Below are positions 52,806 through 61,612 of a stretch of DNA of 64,000 nt, piece by piece. Made by a program: the position numbers and the translations under genes. Positions within the stretch are counted from its first letter, which is position 1; every line of letters begins with the position of its first letter. The stretch is taken from assembly GCA_934402315.1 (NCBI GenBank), contig CAKRTS010000001.1, forward strand, positions 124,001 to 188,000, read 5' to 3'. The notes beneath the pieces are model-generated. The model searched no databases. It saw only the letters and a program-made list of their open reading frames with translations, and had not been told where the DNA came from. The DNA is from an uncultured Acetatifactor sp. (GTDB lineage Bacteria; Bacillota; Clostridia; Lachnospirales; Lachnospiraceae).

Positions 52806-55697
52806 CTACATTTCATTTGAAATACCGCCGTCCGGCGCGTCAGCAACACCCGTAATCAGATCCTCCGCGTCCTCAAGTCCGTAGTAATACTTGATAATAT
52901 CTCTTGCCACCTGTGCGGCGTAATCCGAGGAATAACCGAAGGGAATCCTTGTCGCCATTGCGATCTCGGGCTCCTCGTAGGGTGCATAGCACACAAACAA
53001 TGCGTGGTTCGGCCGCGACTTCGTCTGCTCCGCCGTTCCCGTTTTACCTGCCACATTGACGGAAAGCTCGTTGAAGTAGGACTTGTTCTGCACGACCTGT
53101 CTCATGCCGGAATGCAGTGCATTCCAGTAGTCCTGCGGTATCTCGATGATATTTCTGACATCCGGCTCGATCTCGCGGATCAGATTTCCCTCCGAATCCG
53201 TGATCTTGTCGAGCAGCGTCAGATTATAGCAGGTACCGCCGTTTGCCACTGCCGCGACATATCTAGCAAGCCCGACCGTCGTAAAGCTGTTCGTGCCCTG
53301 TCCGATTGCGGAACGCACCGGATCCTTCTCGGAGACATTCGGCACCGCCTCGGAGATCTCAACGCCGGACTTGTCCGCAAGTCCGAACATCTCCGCATAT
53401 TCATACAGCGTGTTTAAGCCCTCTGTCTCATTATAGCTTCCGCTCCGCGTCGAGAGCTGATAGCCGACGTTATAAAAGAAATAGTTACAGGAATCCCTGA
53501 TTGCCGTCGTGACCGTCTCATTGCCGTGTCCGCTTCTCCGCCAGCAGCGCGGCGAAGGAGTGATCTCCGTAAATGTTCCGATACAGTTCACCTTTCCGTT
53601 CAGCGTGATGACATTCTCCATCAGCCCCGCCGTCGCCGTCACCATCTTGAAGGTGGAACCGGGAGCCGCCTTGTACTGCGTTGCAAAATTATACTGCGGA
53701 TTTGACTTGTCCGTTGTCAGCTTCGCATAATATTCCGCATCGATGGAGTTCGCCATCTTATTGTTGTCATAGCCCGGATAAGATACCATGGCAAGGACAT
53801 CCCCGGTGTTGACATCCGTGATGACACAGGATGCATTACACGGGTCGAGCGCCAGCTGCGCCGGGGTAATATCCAGATTGTCGATCCTGTTTTTCATGAA
53901 GTTGTACGCCGTAAGCTTTCCACCGTAGATGGCAGCCTCATCCTCCGGGGGGATCTCGACAAGCCTCTGCTCACAGAGGATCATGCACACCTGTTTCCCG
54001 TTGATGACATCCGACAGCAGCATGTATTTATAAAACCGCTTCTGGAATTCCGTGTTCTTATCGATCATGGCTGTGATATAGTCAACCAGCTTGTCATAGA
54101 TCTCCGCGGAATCCGAATATTTATCGTCCAGCTCCAGCTTGCTGACATCGATCCAGTTCTGGGCGATGCAGTATTTCAGATATTCGTTCAGGCTGATGAC
54201 CTCATCCGTCGCCCACGCGATCTGCGTCTCATCCGTGGCATCCACAAGCTCCGAGAGGATCACACCGCTCCTGTTCAACAGCGTAACGATATTGCTCTCA
54301 TACACCTGATATTCGGTGCTCAGCTTATTGTAAGGGGTCTTTCCCTCTGTCAGCTCCGCCCTGAGCTTCGCATAGGTCTTCTCCTTGTAGTCGAGATACG
54401 CCTGATAAACGACCGCCTCCGTCTCCCCCGCATCCTCCGAAGCCATATGCTTCATGTCGATGATGGAGTTGTTGAACATAGCATAGTAGACATCATAGAT
54501 CGGAATTTTGATGTCCGCGCTGCCGGAGGTCTCCGTCGCCTTGTATTCCTTCGTGTTGATGATCTTGCTCGAGACGAGGCCGGCGAGCTTCTGCTCCAGA
54601 ATATTGTACACTGCCTTCGTCAGATCCATGTCGATTGTGAGGTAGACATCCTGTCCCGCCTTGGCATCCTCGCGCTCTTCGATCGAGATCACCTTTCCCG
54701 TGTTGTCGACGACGACCTTCTCGTAGCCCTTGACACCCTGCAGGGTCGTCTCCAGATAGGACTCGATTCCCGATTTTCCGACCACGTCATTAATCCCGTA
54801 GACATCCTCGCCGAGTCCCTGCTCCGCTGCCGCCGCATTGAGCTCCGTCATCTCGTCCGAGGATATTTTTCCGGTATACCCGAGAATATGCGCAAAGTAT
54901 TTGCTGTCCACATACTTCCGCACGGTGTCCTCAACCACGGTGACACCGGGAAGCATCTCCGAGTTCTCCATGATGACCGCCACCGTCCTCTCGCTGACAT
55001 CCGTTGCGACAGTCGTACCTATGTATTTCCGGTAGGAGGTCAGGTTCATGGCATAACGGATTGTCACCAGCTTCAGCCAGTCCGCCCTGGTATAGCCCTT
55101 CCCTGCGATAAACTCACTCTTGGTGTCCTCCGGGTCCGCATACTCACCGATTGCAAAGGCGGATGTGGAATTTCTGCTCAGATATTCCATAATGTCATCC
55201 GGCGCCGCATTCTTCTGCTTCTCATCCAGCGCGTCAATCGTCCGCTTTCCGTAGACATCCGCGATAAATCTCAGACGGCTTGTCCCCTCGACACTGTATT
55301 CAAATTCATTGTCTTCATTGAGAACAATCTTAAAATCCGTTATGACATGATCTCCGTTTTTTTCAATCATGCGGATCAATGTCATGACGGTCTCGTTCAG
55401 GTTCGCATTCTTTTTTCTTCCGGACTCGAAAACGTCCTCAAGCTTGACCGAGTAGGCAAGCTCGTTGTACGCCAGCACATTGCCGTTGCGGTCATAGATG
55501 TTTCCCCGCGTGCTCGCAATGTCCCGCGTTTTCTCCGTCTGTAAGACGAAGTCCTCAAGATACTCCTCGCCGTGTACGATCTGCAAATCAAAGCAGCGGT
55601 AGAGAAGAATGCCCGCAAGGACAAGGAACACCAGCGTAAAAAGCGTCAGCCTGCTCGTCACAAAGCCTATTAACTTATCCTTTAATTCATCAAACAA
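52806..55697 (-). CDS. mrdA: Class B penicillin-binding protein 2
   Basis: The transpeptidase of the elongation complex, partner of RodA. One N-terminal span (about 15-32), the dimer/PASTA-like stem region and the transpeptidase domain are seen, with the active S681-x-x-K684 in GSTFKMV, SCN shortly after, and K885-T-G887. At 963 residues it is longer than E. coli PBP2 (~630); the extra length is a helical insertion at about residues 370-620, seen in other clostridial forms. Its start overlaps mreD by 8 bases. Confidence 0.95.
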   Translation of the reverse strand: MFDELKDKLIGFVTSRLTLFTLVFLVLAGILLYRCFDLQIVHGEEYLEDFVLQTEKTRDIASTRGNIYDRNGNVLAYNELAYSVKLEDVFESGRKKNANLNETVMTLIRMIEKNGDHVITDFKIVLNEDNEFEYSVEGTSRLRFIADVYGKRTIDALDEKQKNAAPDDIMEYLSRNSTSAFAIGEYADPEDTKSEFIAGKGYTRADWLKLVTIRYAMNLTSYRKYIGTTVATDVSERTVAVIMENSEMLPGVTVVEDTVRKYVDSKYFAHILGYTGKISSDEMTELNAAAAEQGLGEDVYGINDVVGKSGIESYLETTLQGVKGYEKVVVDNTGKVISIEEREDAKAGQDVYLTIDMDLTKAVYNILEQKLAGLVSSKIINTKEYKATETSGSADIKIPIYDVYYAMFNNSIIDMKHMASEDAGETEAVVYQAYLDYKEKTYAKLRAELTEGKTPYNKLSTEYQVYESNIVTLLNRSGVILSELVDATDETQIAWATDEVISLNEYLKYCIAQNWIDVSKLELDDKYSDSAEIYDKLVDYITAMIDKNTEFQKRFYKYMLLSDVINGKQVCMILCEQRLVEIPPEDEAAIYGGKLTAYNFMKNRIDNLDITPAQLALDPCNASCVITDVNTGDVLAMVSYPGYDNNKMANSIDAEYYAKLTTDKSNPQYNFATQYKAAPGSTFKMVTATAGLMENVITLNGKVNCIGTFTEITPSPRCWRRSGHGNETVTTAIRDSCNYFFYNVGYQLSTRSGSYNETEGLNTLYEYAEMFGLADKSGVEISEAVPNVSEKDPVRSAIGQGTNSFTTVGLARYVAAVANGGTCYNLTLLDKITDSEGNLIREIEPDVRNIIEIPQDYWNALHSGMRQVVQNKSYFNELSVNVAGKTGTAEQTKSRPNHALFVCYAPYEEPEIAMATRIPFGYSSDYAAQVARDIIKYYYGLEDAEDLITGVADAPDGGISNEM

Positions 55698-56223
55698 ATT
55701 TCTGAGCTCTCCTTTTCTCTCCTGCTTCCAGCTTCTCGTTTACCTTCAATATGATGGGATACAGGAACATCGTGACAACAATGGTGTACAACGCCTCCGG
55801 CAGTATCACATGTGAAAAGTAATAAGCAAACTGGAACTTGCCTCGCAGCATAAACAAAAGTACATAGCAGATGACACCGTAGGACAGATCACTGGTAACG
55901 ATCAGGGCGATTGGCAGCTTGATGTCCTCGGGATAAAAGATCCTGCTGAATTTGCCGTTCAAAAAGCCTATGTACATCAGCACCAGCGCATAGAAGCCTA
56001 AAAAGCTGCCGAAAAAGATATCGTTGAGCAGCCCGCAGCAAAAGCCGATGATCAGCCCCTCGCGCTCTCCCCTCATAAAGCCGAAGGAGGAGGTCAGAAT
56101 AATCATCAGATTCGGGATGATACCCGCCATGGCAATGCTTCCGAACACGCTGCACTGCAGAATAAATCCAAACAAAATAAACAAGGTCACTACAATTTTT
56201 CTGAGCATATTCTCTCCTGTCAC
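55690..56223 (-). CDS. mreD: Rod shape-determining protein MreD
   Basis: A 177-residue membrane protein with five to six spans that works with MreC in the elongation complex. GLIIGFCCGLLNDIFFGSFLGFYAL is the conserved region. Its ends overlap mreC by 4 bases and the PBP2 gene by 8, so the four genes are translated together. Confidence 0.9.
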   Translation of the reverse strand: MTGENMLRKIVVTLFILFGFILQCSVFGSIAMAGIIPNLMIILTSSFGFMRGEREGLIIGFCCGLLNDIFFGSFLGFYALVLMYIGFLNGKFSRIFYPEDIKLPIALIVTSDLSYGVICYVLLFMLRGKFQFAYYFSHVILPEALYTIVVTMFLYPIILKVNEKLEAGEKRRAQKFV

Positions 56224-57092
56224 TCTTCCGTCACGGTCTGTTTCCTGTCCGTGATTACAAGCACCTCTCCGAGATGTTCAAAGTCGACAGCCGGTGTAAT
56301 CAGACCGGATTTCGTCAGGTTGTTGGCATCCTTATCCAGAGAGCTGATGTAGCCGATCAGGATATTCGGAAGGTAGATGTCACTGATATTTGAAGTGACG
56401 ACCTTATCTCCCTCCGCGACAAGGTTCTTGCTGTCAACGAGCTGGCTGAAGCCGATGCAGTTATCCGCCATGAGTTTCAGGTCGCCGGACACGATCAGGT
56501 TGTCCTCAGTGGAAAGCGTCATTCCGCTGACGTTGCTGTTGTCGGAGATGATCGACGTAACTCTTGCCCAGTTGGGTCCGACAGAGGTGATCCGTCCGAC
56601 CAGCCCTCCTCCGGCGATCACATTCATATTCACGGCAAAGCCGTCATTGCTTCCCTTGTCGATCAGAAAGGAGGAGTACCAGTTCCCGGAATCACGGCTG
56701 ATGATGCGGGCGCCGACCTTATTGTACTCGCCGTACTGCTCGTTCAGATCCATCAGATCCCTGAGATTATTCAATTCATATTTGTCCTGTTGCAGGAGGG
56801 TGTTCTCCTCCGTCAACGCCGCCACCTGTTCCCGGAGCGCCGCATTTTCATCCAGAAGCTTCCGGATCTGGATCAGCTCGTCCGAGCGCTTTGACAGCCA
56901 TTCCCCGACCTTGCCGATGCCCTGCTGGAACGGGACGACAACATAGCCCACCGCCGAATTGAGCGGTCTGTTGAAGACGTCCGTGCCAAAGGTAATCAGC
57001 ATAAGCAGCGTACACAGGATTGTTAAAATTAAAAGGAGATATTTACTCGGCAAAGTAAATCTCTCCCCTTTTCTTTTTATTACTGGGCTCAT
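56220..57092 (-). CDS. mreC: Rod shape-determining protein MreC
   Basis: A bitopic membrane protein linking MreB to PBP2. One span (about 17-37) is followed by a coiled coil (LIQIRKLLDENAALREQVAALTEENTLLQQDKYELNNL reads as heptads) and two beta-barrels including GARIISRDSGNWYSSFLIDKGSNDGF. The 290-residue length is typical. It overlaps mreB and mreD by 4 bases each. Confidence 0.95.
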   Translation of the reverse strand: MSPVIKRKGERFTLPSKYLLLILTILCTLLMLITFGTDVFNRPLNSAVGYVVVPFQQGIGKVGEWLSKRSDELIQIRKLLDENAALREQVAALTEENTLLQQDKYELNNLRDLMDLNEQYGEYNKVGARIISRDSGNWYSSFLIDKGSNDGFAVNMNVIAGGGLVGRITSVGPNWARVTSIISDNSNVSGMTLSTEDNLIVSGDLKLMADNCIGFSQLVDSKNLVAEGDKVVTSNISDIYLPNILIGYISSLDKDANNLTKSGLITPAVDFEHLGEVLVITDRKQTVTEE

Positions 57093-58099
57093 TTACTCAT
57101 CCCTTCAATCGCATAAGCTACGGATTTATAGTTGTCATCCTTGATGATCTTGGCAAGCCCCATGACCACGCTCGTAGTGGGATTTTCAGCCACGTTCACC
57201 TTCAGTCCCGTGCCCGTCGCCAGCCGCTCCGCCAGATGGCTGACCTGGGATGCACCTCCCGTGAGATAAATGCCGTGTCTGTAGATGTCGGCAGCCAGCT
57301 CCGGCGGCGTCCTCTCAAGAATTACCTTGACATTATCTATAATCGTGTTGAAATGCTCCTCGAGACATTCATCGACGAGCTTCGTCGGGATTTCTCTCTC
57401 AACCGGAAGTCCGGTCACGATGTCGCGGCCATAGACAACGGCGCCGTTTCCGCTCTGCTCCAGCTCATTCAGGGAAATCTTGACCGTCTCTGCGGTCTTC
57501 CCGCCGATAATCAGGCTGAATTCCTTTCTGACAGCGGCACGTATCGCCTCATCCAGCTTCAGTCCGCCGGTTTTAATCAGTCTGCTCAGCACAATGCCGC
57601 CCAGGGAAAGAATGGAGATCTCCGTCGTCTCGTAACCGACGTTGACGACAAGGACACCCTGTGAATTTTTCACATCGATGTCCAGTCCCAGGCCGTCGGC
57701 AACCGCCTTCTCGACAACCATGATCTTCCGCGCCTTGACACCCGCGTCCTTAATCAGATCGTAAAACGCTCTCTTCTCCACCTCCGTGACATCCGTCGGC
57801 ACAGCGATATAGAAGTCCGCCGGCTTGCTGTTCCCCTTCTGGAGATCGCTGATAAAATAGCGCACAAGCGTTTCCATATTCTTTATGTCAGCGATCACTC
57901 CGTTGGACAGCGGATAGGAAATATGAATATTTCCGGGCGCCTTCTCATACATTTCAAATGCAGAATTACCATACGCGAAAAGCGTATTTTTATTTTCGAT
58001 AGCAATCATGTTCTTTTCGATCAGAACATTGTCATCACTCCTGCTGTAGATTTTAATATTGTTTGTGCCGAGATCAATCCCGAATGCATTGTTTGCCAA
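57089..58099 (-). CDS. mreB: Rod shape-determining actin homologue MreB
   Basis: MreB filaments guide wall synthesis along the cell length. The 336-residue protein has the phosphate 1 loop FGIDLGTNNIKIY, the phosphate 2 loop VVNVGYETTEISIL and the adenosine loop YLTGGASQ. Asparagine in DLGTNNI is as in other Mbl/MreB types. It precedes mreC in the usual order. Confidence 0.95.
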   Translation of the reverse strand: MANNAFGIDLGTNNIKIYSRSDDNVLIEKNMIAIENKNTLFAYGNSAFEMYEKAPGNIHISYPLSNGVIADIKNMETLVRYFISDLQKGNSKPADFYIAVPTDVTEVEKRAFYDLIKDAGVKARKIMVVEKAVADGLGLDIDVKNSQGVLVVNVGYETTEISILSLGGIVLSRLIKTGGLKLDEAIRAAVRKEFSLIIGGKTAETVKISLNELEQSGNGAVVYGRDIVTGLPVEREIPTKLVDECLEEHFNTIIDNVKVILERTPPELAADIYRHGIYLTGGASQVSHLAERLATGTGLKVNVAENPTTSVVMGLAKIIKDDNYKSVAYAIEGMSK

Positions 58100-58124
58100 A
58101 ACGACAACCCCTTTCTAACCGTAA

Positions 58125-58829
58125 CTAATAATTTCTATTTTCTAACCAGTCAGCTTCCCGGAAGCTGAAATACCTGTTATCGCCGATCACGATATGATCC
58201 AGAAGCGGAATGTCAAGCTTCTCTCCCATCTCCCTGACATCGTCCGTTATCTCCTTGTCCGATCTGCTCGGTGTCGGGTCTCCGCTCGGATGATTGTGTA
58301 CAAGCAGAATGTTGACTGCCTTTGCGTCCAGCGCCTCAAGAAAAATCTCCCTCGGCGAAATCAAAGACATTTTGACGCTTCCCTCGGACAGCTTCTTTTC
58401 CCGGATTACCTGTCCCTTCATATCCATGCATGCCATATAGACGCACTCGGTGTCCCGGTGCCGCAGCCGCTCCATAAAATACGCCGCCACCTGACCCGAG
58501 GTCTGGAATTTCACACCGTCTCCCGCCTTCGCCTCGCTCATCCGCACCGAGAGCTCCGCGATACATTTCAGCTTGACCGCCTTCACCTCGCCGATTCCCT
58601 TGATGCTCTGAAGCTCCTCAAGGCTGACATCGTGCAGGCCGAGAAGCCCTTCCTTCGGATATTTTGCAAGCCGCAGTACCTCCTCCGCAAGCTGTATGGC
58701 GCTCTTCTCCCTTGTGCCTGTCCTGATGATGATTGCAAGCAGCTCTGCCTCCGTCAGATTCTCCGGCCCGAACCGCAAAAACCTCTCATAGGGAAGCTCC
58801 TGTATTCTGTTTTCTTTTCTTCTGGGCAT
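58125..58829 (-). CDS. radC: RadC/JAB-domain protein
   Basis: This 234-residue protein has an N-terminal helix-hairpin-helix region (LLGLHDVSLEELQSIKGIGEVKA) and a C-terminal JAB/MPN metal site, HNHPSGDPTPSRSD, with the final aspartate. Despite its name, a recombination role is not established; the domain resembles metalloproteases. Its place directly upstream of mreB is conserved in many Firmicutes. Confidence 0.93.
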   Translation of the reverse strand: MPRRKENRIQELPYERFLRFGPENLTEAELLAIIIRTGTREKSAIQLAEEVLRLAKYPKEGLLGLHDVSLEELQSIKGIGEVKAVKLKCIAELSVRMSEAKAGDGVKFQTSGQVAAYFMERLRHRDTECVYMACMDMKGQVIREKKLSEGSVKMSLISPREIFLEALDAKAVNILLVHNHPSGDPTPSRSDKEITDDVREMGEKLDIPLLDHIVIGDNRYFSFREADWLENRNY

Positions 58830-58890
58830 CTGTGTCTCCTTCTACCTCCTTCGACACTGCTGCGAAGCCACCCTCAAAGAACCGCTGGCA

Positions 58891-59130
58891 TCAGCGGATA
58901 AAACGATAGACCACCAGCGCAAGCACAACGCCGATCACACTTGCGATCGTGATATGGATCGTCAGTCCGAAGGTGAGGACAAAGAAGCCGAGATCAAGCA
59001 CGATGGGGGAACTCAGCCCGAAGGACTGCCCGTAATTCAGAAAGGTTCCCTGAAAATACGAACCGATAAATCCTCCTATCATAAATCCGATAAGCACCAG
59101 TAAAACCGGCAGCCAGTTTCCTTTTCTCAA
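58891..59130 (-). CDS. DUF4321 small membrane protein
   Basis: A 79-residue protein with two or three hydrophobic stretches (LLVLIGFMIGGFIGSYF, FFVLTFGLTIHITIASVIGVVLALVVYRF). It matches the DUF4321 family found upstream of radC and mreB in clostridia. Its function is unknown. A weak -10/-35 pair (TAGAAT 59210-59215, TGTACA 59233-59238, minus strand) may be the operon promoter. Confidence 0.85.
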   Translation of the reverse strand: MRKGNWLPVLLVLIGFMIGGFIGSYFQGTFLNYGQSFGLSSPIVLDLGFFVLTFGLTIHITIASVIGVVLALVVYRFIR

Positions 59131-59286
59131 AGCAAGACCTCATCTTTCTTTCGTATTGTCGTACCGTGTCCGCTGCCCGTGCGAAACACCATACTCCGCA
59201 TTAAGCATTATTCTAACATAAAATTAACAGCCTGTACACAAAAATCAAAGAATAAATTTTGATCTTTTTCGACGGTTCTCTGCCCT

Positions 59287-60603
59287 TTATTTCATTCCCT
59301 TCGTGATCGAAACCAGCTGCTCCTCCGTCACGATCTTTTTATCCAGAAGGGACTGCAGGGTCATCAATATGCCGAATTTCGCATGCTGCCAGGTAAGTCC
59401 GCCCTGAAAATAAACCGCGTAGGGCGGCTTGATCGGCCCGTCTGCGGAGAGCTCGATGGAGGAGCCGGACACAAAGGCTCCCGCTGCCATGATGACCTGT
59501 GCGTCATAGCCCGGCATATTCCACGGCTCCGGCGTCACATGGCTGTCGACGGATGCCGCCGCCTGAATGCCCTGACAGAAGGCAATGACGCCCTCCGGTG
59601 TGCCGAAGGTGATCGCCTGAATGATGTCGTGACGGCTCTCCGTCGAATCCGGTACGACGCCAAAGCCCAACGGCTCATAGAGATTCGCCGCAAAGAGCGC
59701 ACCCTTCAAAGCGGACGCAGTCACGGTCGGTGCGAGGAAGAAGCCCTGATAAAAGTCCTTGAGCACGCCGAGTGAGGCGCCGACCTCCTTTCCGAGTCCG
59801 GGGGAAGTCAATCTGTAAGCCGCATTTTCGACGACCTCCTTCTTTCCGGCAATATAGCCGCCGATCGGTGCAAGTCCACCCCCGGGGTTCTTAATCAGGG
59901 AGCCGACGATCATGTCCGCCCCGACATCACTCGGCTCCAGTGTCTCGACAAATTCCCCGTAGCAGTTGTCTACCATGCAGATTATCTCCGGCTTGATCCC
60001 CTTGATAAAGGAAATCAGCTCGCCGATCCTCTCCACGGAGAGCGTCGGTCTCGTCTGGTAGCCCTTTGACCGCTGTATCGTCACAAGTCTGGTGCGCTCG
60101 TTGACCGCCTTCCTTATATTTTCATAGTCAAAGCCGCCGTCCGGCAGAAGGTCAACCTGACGGTAGGTAATGCCGTACTCTGCCAGCGACCCATTGGACG
60201 GACGGATGCCGATGACCTCCTCCAGCGTATCATAGGGCTTGCCAACCGGGGAAAGCAGCTCGTCGCCGGGGCGCAGATTGCTCATCAGCGCAAGGGCAAG
60301 CGCATGTGTACCACAGGTAATCTGCGGGCGCACCAGCGCGTCCTCCGTGTGAAAAGCCTTCGCATAGACCTCCTCCAGCGTGTCCCGCCCGAGGTCGTTA
60401 TAGCCGTAGCCCGTCGTCCCGAGCAGGCACGCCTCGCTCACCCGACAGTCCTGCATTGCCTTGATGACCTTCAGTTGGTTATACTCTGCCGTCTCATCAA
60501 TCTCCCGCAGACGGGTATCCAGTTTCTCCAGAACCGCTTCGCCATATGCATATACCGTCCTTCCGATTCCCATCTGCTCATACATTTCGCTTACTCTGCT
60601 CAT
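59287..60603 (-). CDS. Methionine gamma-lyase family protein (aluminium-resistance type)
   Basis: A pyridoxal-phosphate enzyme of the fold-I family often named aluminium resistance protein or YnbB. The PLP lysine is in DMIVGSLIKNPGGGLAP, with CMVDNCYGEFVE before it. The 438-residue protein starts at ATG 60603 (MSRVSEMYEQ) behind GGAAG; a TTG at 60651 would overlap miaA. The substrate is not proven; the position after miaA is common in Firmicutes. Confidence 0.9.
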   Translation of the reverse strand: MSRVSEMYEQMGIGRTVYAYGEAVLEKLDTRLREIDETAEYNQLKVIKAMQDCRVSEACLLGTTGYGYNDLGRDTLEEVYAKAFHTEDALVRPQITCGTHALALALMSNLRPGDELLSPVGKPYDTLEEVIGIRPSNGSLAEYGITYRQVDLLPDGGFDYENIRKAVNERTRLVTIQRSKGYQTRPTLSVERIGELISFIKGIKPEIICMVDNCYGEFVETLEPSDVGADMIVGSLIKNPGGGLAPIGGYIAGKKEVVENAAYRLTSPGLGKEVGASLGVLKDFYQGFFLAPTVTASALKGALFAANLYEPLGFGVVPDSTESRHDIIQAITFGTPEGVIAFCQGIQAAASVDSHVTPEPWNMPGYDAQVIMAAGAFVSGSSIELSADGPIKPPYAVYFQGGLTWQHAKFGILMTLQSLLDKKIVTEEQLVSITKGMK

Positions 60604-60643
60604 TTTAAACTTCCATTCTCCTTCATGTTTCTCTATCATTCCA

Positions 60644-61588
60644 TCAATCAATAATATTTTTCATCCGTAGCTGTCTCAGCATTTCCTCAAGGATCTTTGC
60701 CTCGTCATAGCCATAAGCCTGCTTGTCGAGCCAGATGACCTCCTCTTCCCTGCGGAACCATGTGAGCTGGCGCTTTGCAAAGTGTCTGGTGTCACGCTTG
60801 AGAATGTCGACTGCCTCCTCATAGGTCGTCTCACCGTCCAGCCGCGCGAGAATCTCCTTGTAGCCAAGCCCCTGCATCGAGACCATGCCCTTATGGCAGC
60901 CCATCCCGCGGAGCCGCTTCACTTCCTCTACAAGCCCCTCGTCAAGCATCTCATCGATGCGCTGCTCAATTCTCTCGTACAGCCGCTTCCTGTCATCGTT
61001 CAGCACAAAATAGCAGGAATTGTAAGCGGAGCCCTTCTGCCGCTCCTGTTCATTGTGCTCCGATATGCGCTGCCCCGTCTGGTGGTAAAATTCCAGCGCC
61101 CTTATCGTCCGCTTGATATTGTTTGCGTGGATTGCCTCCGCTGACGCGGAATCAACCTCTCTCAGCATCGCATGGAGCTGCTCTGCGCCCTTCTCTGCCG
61201 CAAGCCGCTCCAGCCCGTCCCGGTATTCCCTGTCCTCCTCATTCTCCGTGAAGTCGATATCCTTCAGCAGCGCCTGAATGTAGAAGCCGGTTCCCCCTGT
61301 CACAATGGGAATATGTCCCCTCTCATAAATTCCCTCAAGACACTCCTCACAGAGCTTCTTAAAGAGAACCACATTAAATTCCTCCCAAGGCTCCAGAATA
61401 TCAATCAGATGGTGAGGCACGCCCTGCATTTCCTCCGGTCTGATCTTTGCGGAACCGATGTCCATGTGCCGGTAGACCTGCATGGAATCCGCAGAAATAA
61501 TCTCGCCGCCGACCGCCTTTGCCAGCTCTATCGAAAGCTTCGTCTTCCCGACCGCCGTCGGCCCCGTCAATATAATCATCGGCTTCAT
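60644..61588 (-). CDS. miaA: tRNA dimethylallyltransferase
   Basis: MiaA attaches an isoprenyl group to adenosine 37 of tRNAs reading UNN codons. GPTAVGKTKLS, ISADSMQVYRHMDIGSAK, HHLIDILEP and TGGTGFYIQALL are the family motifs. The 314-residue length is standard. It lies 24 bases after mutL, as in many bacteria. Confidence 0.97.
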   Translation of the reverse strand: MKPMIILTGPTAVGKTKLSIELAKAVGGEIISADSMQVYRHMDIGSAKIRPEEMQGVPHHLIDILEPWEEFNVVLFKKLCEECLEGIYERGHIPIVTGGTGFYIQALLKDIDFTENEEDREYRDGLERLAAEKGAEQLHAMLREVDSASAEAIHANNIKRTIRALEFYHQTGQRISEHNEQERQKGSAYNSCYFVLNDDRKRLYERIEQRIDEMLDEGLVEEVKRLRGMGCHKGMVSMQGLGYKEILARLDGETTYEEAVDILKRDTRHFAKRQLTWFRREEEVIWLDKQAYGYDEAKILEEMLRQLRMKNIID

Positions 61589-61612
61589 ACAACCGCGCCC
61601 TCCTCCCTCTAC

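Noticed and set aside
54447..55544. A 365-residue plus-strand open frame opposite the PBP2 gene
   Set aside because: It is antisense to a convincing transpeptidase gene, with no start signal.
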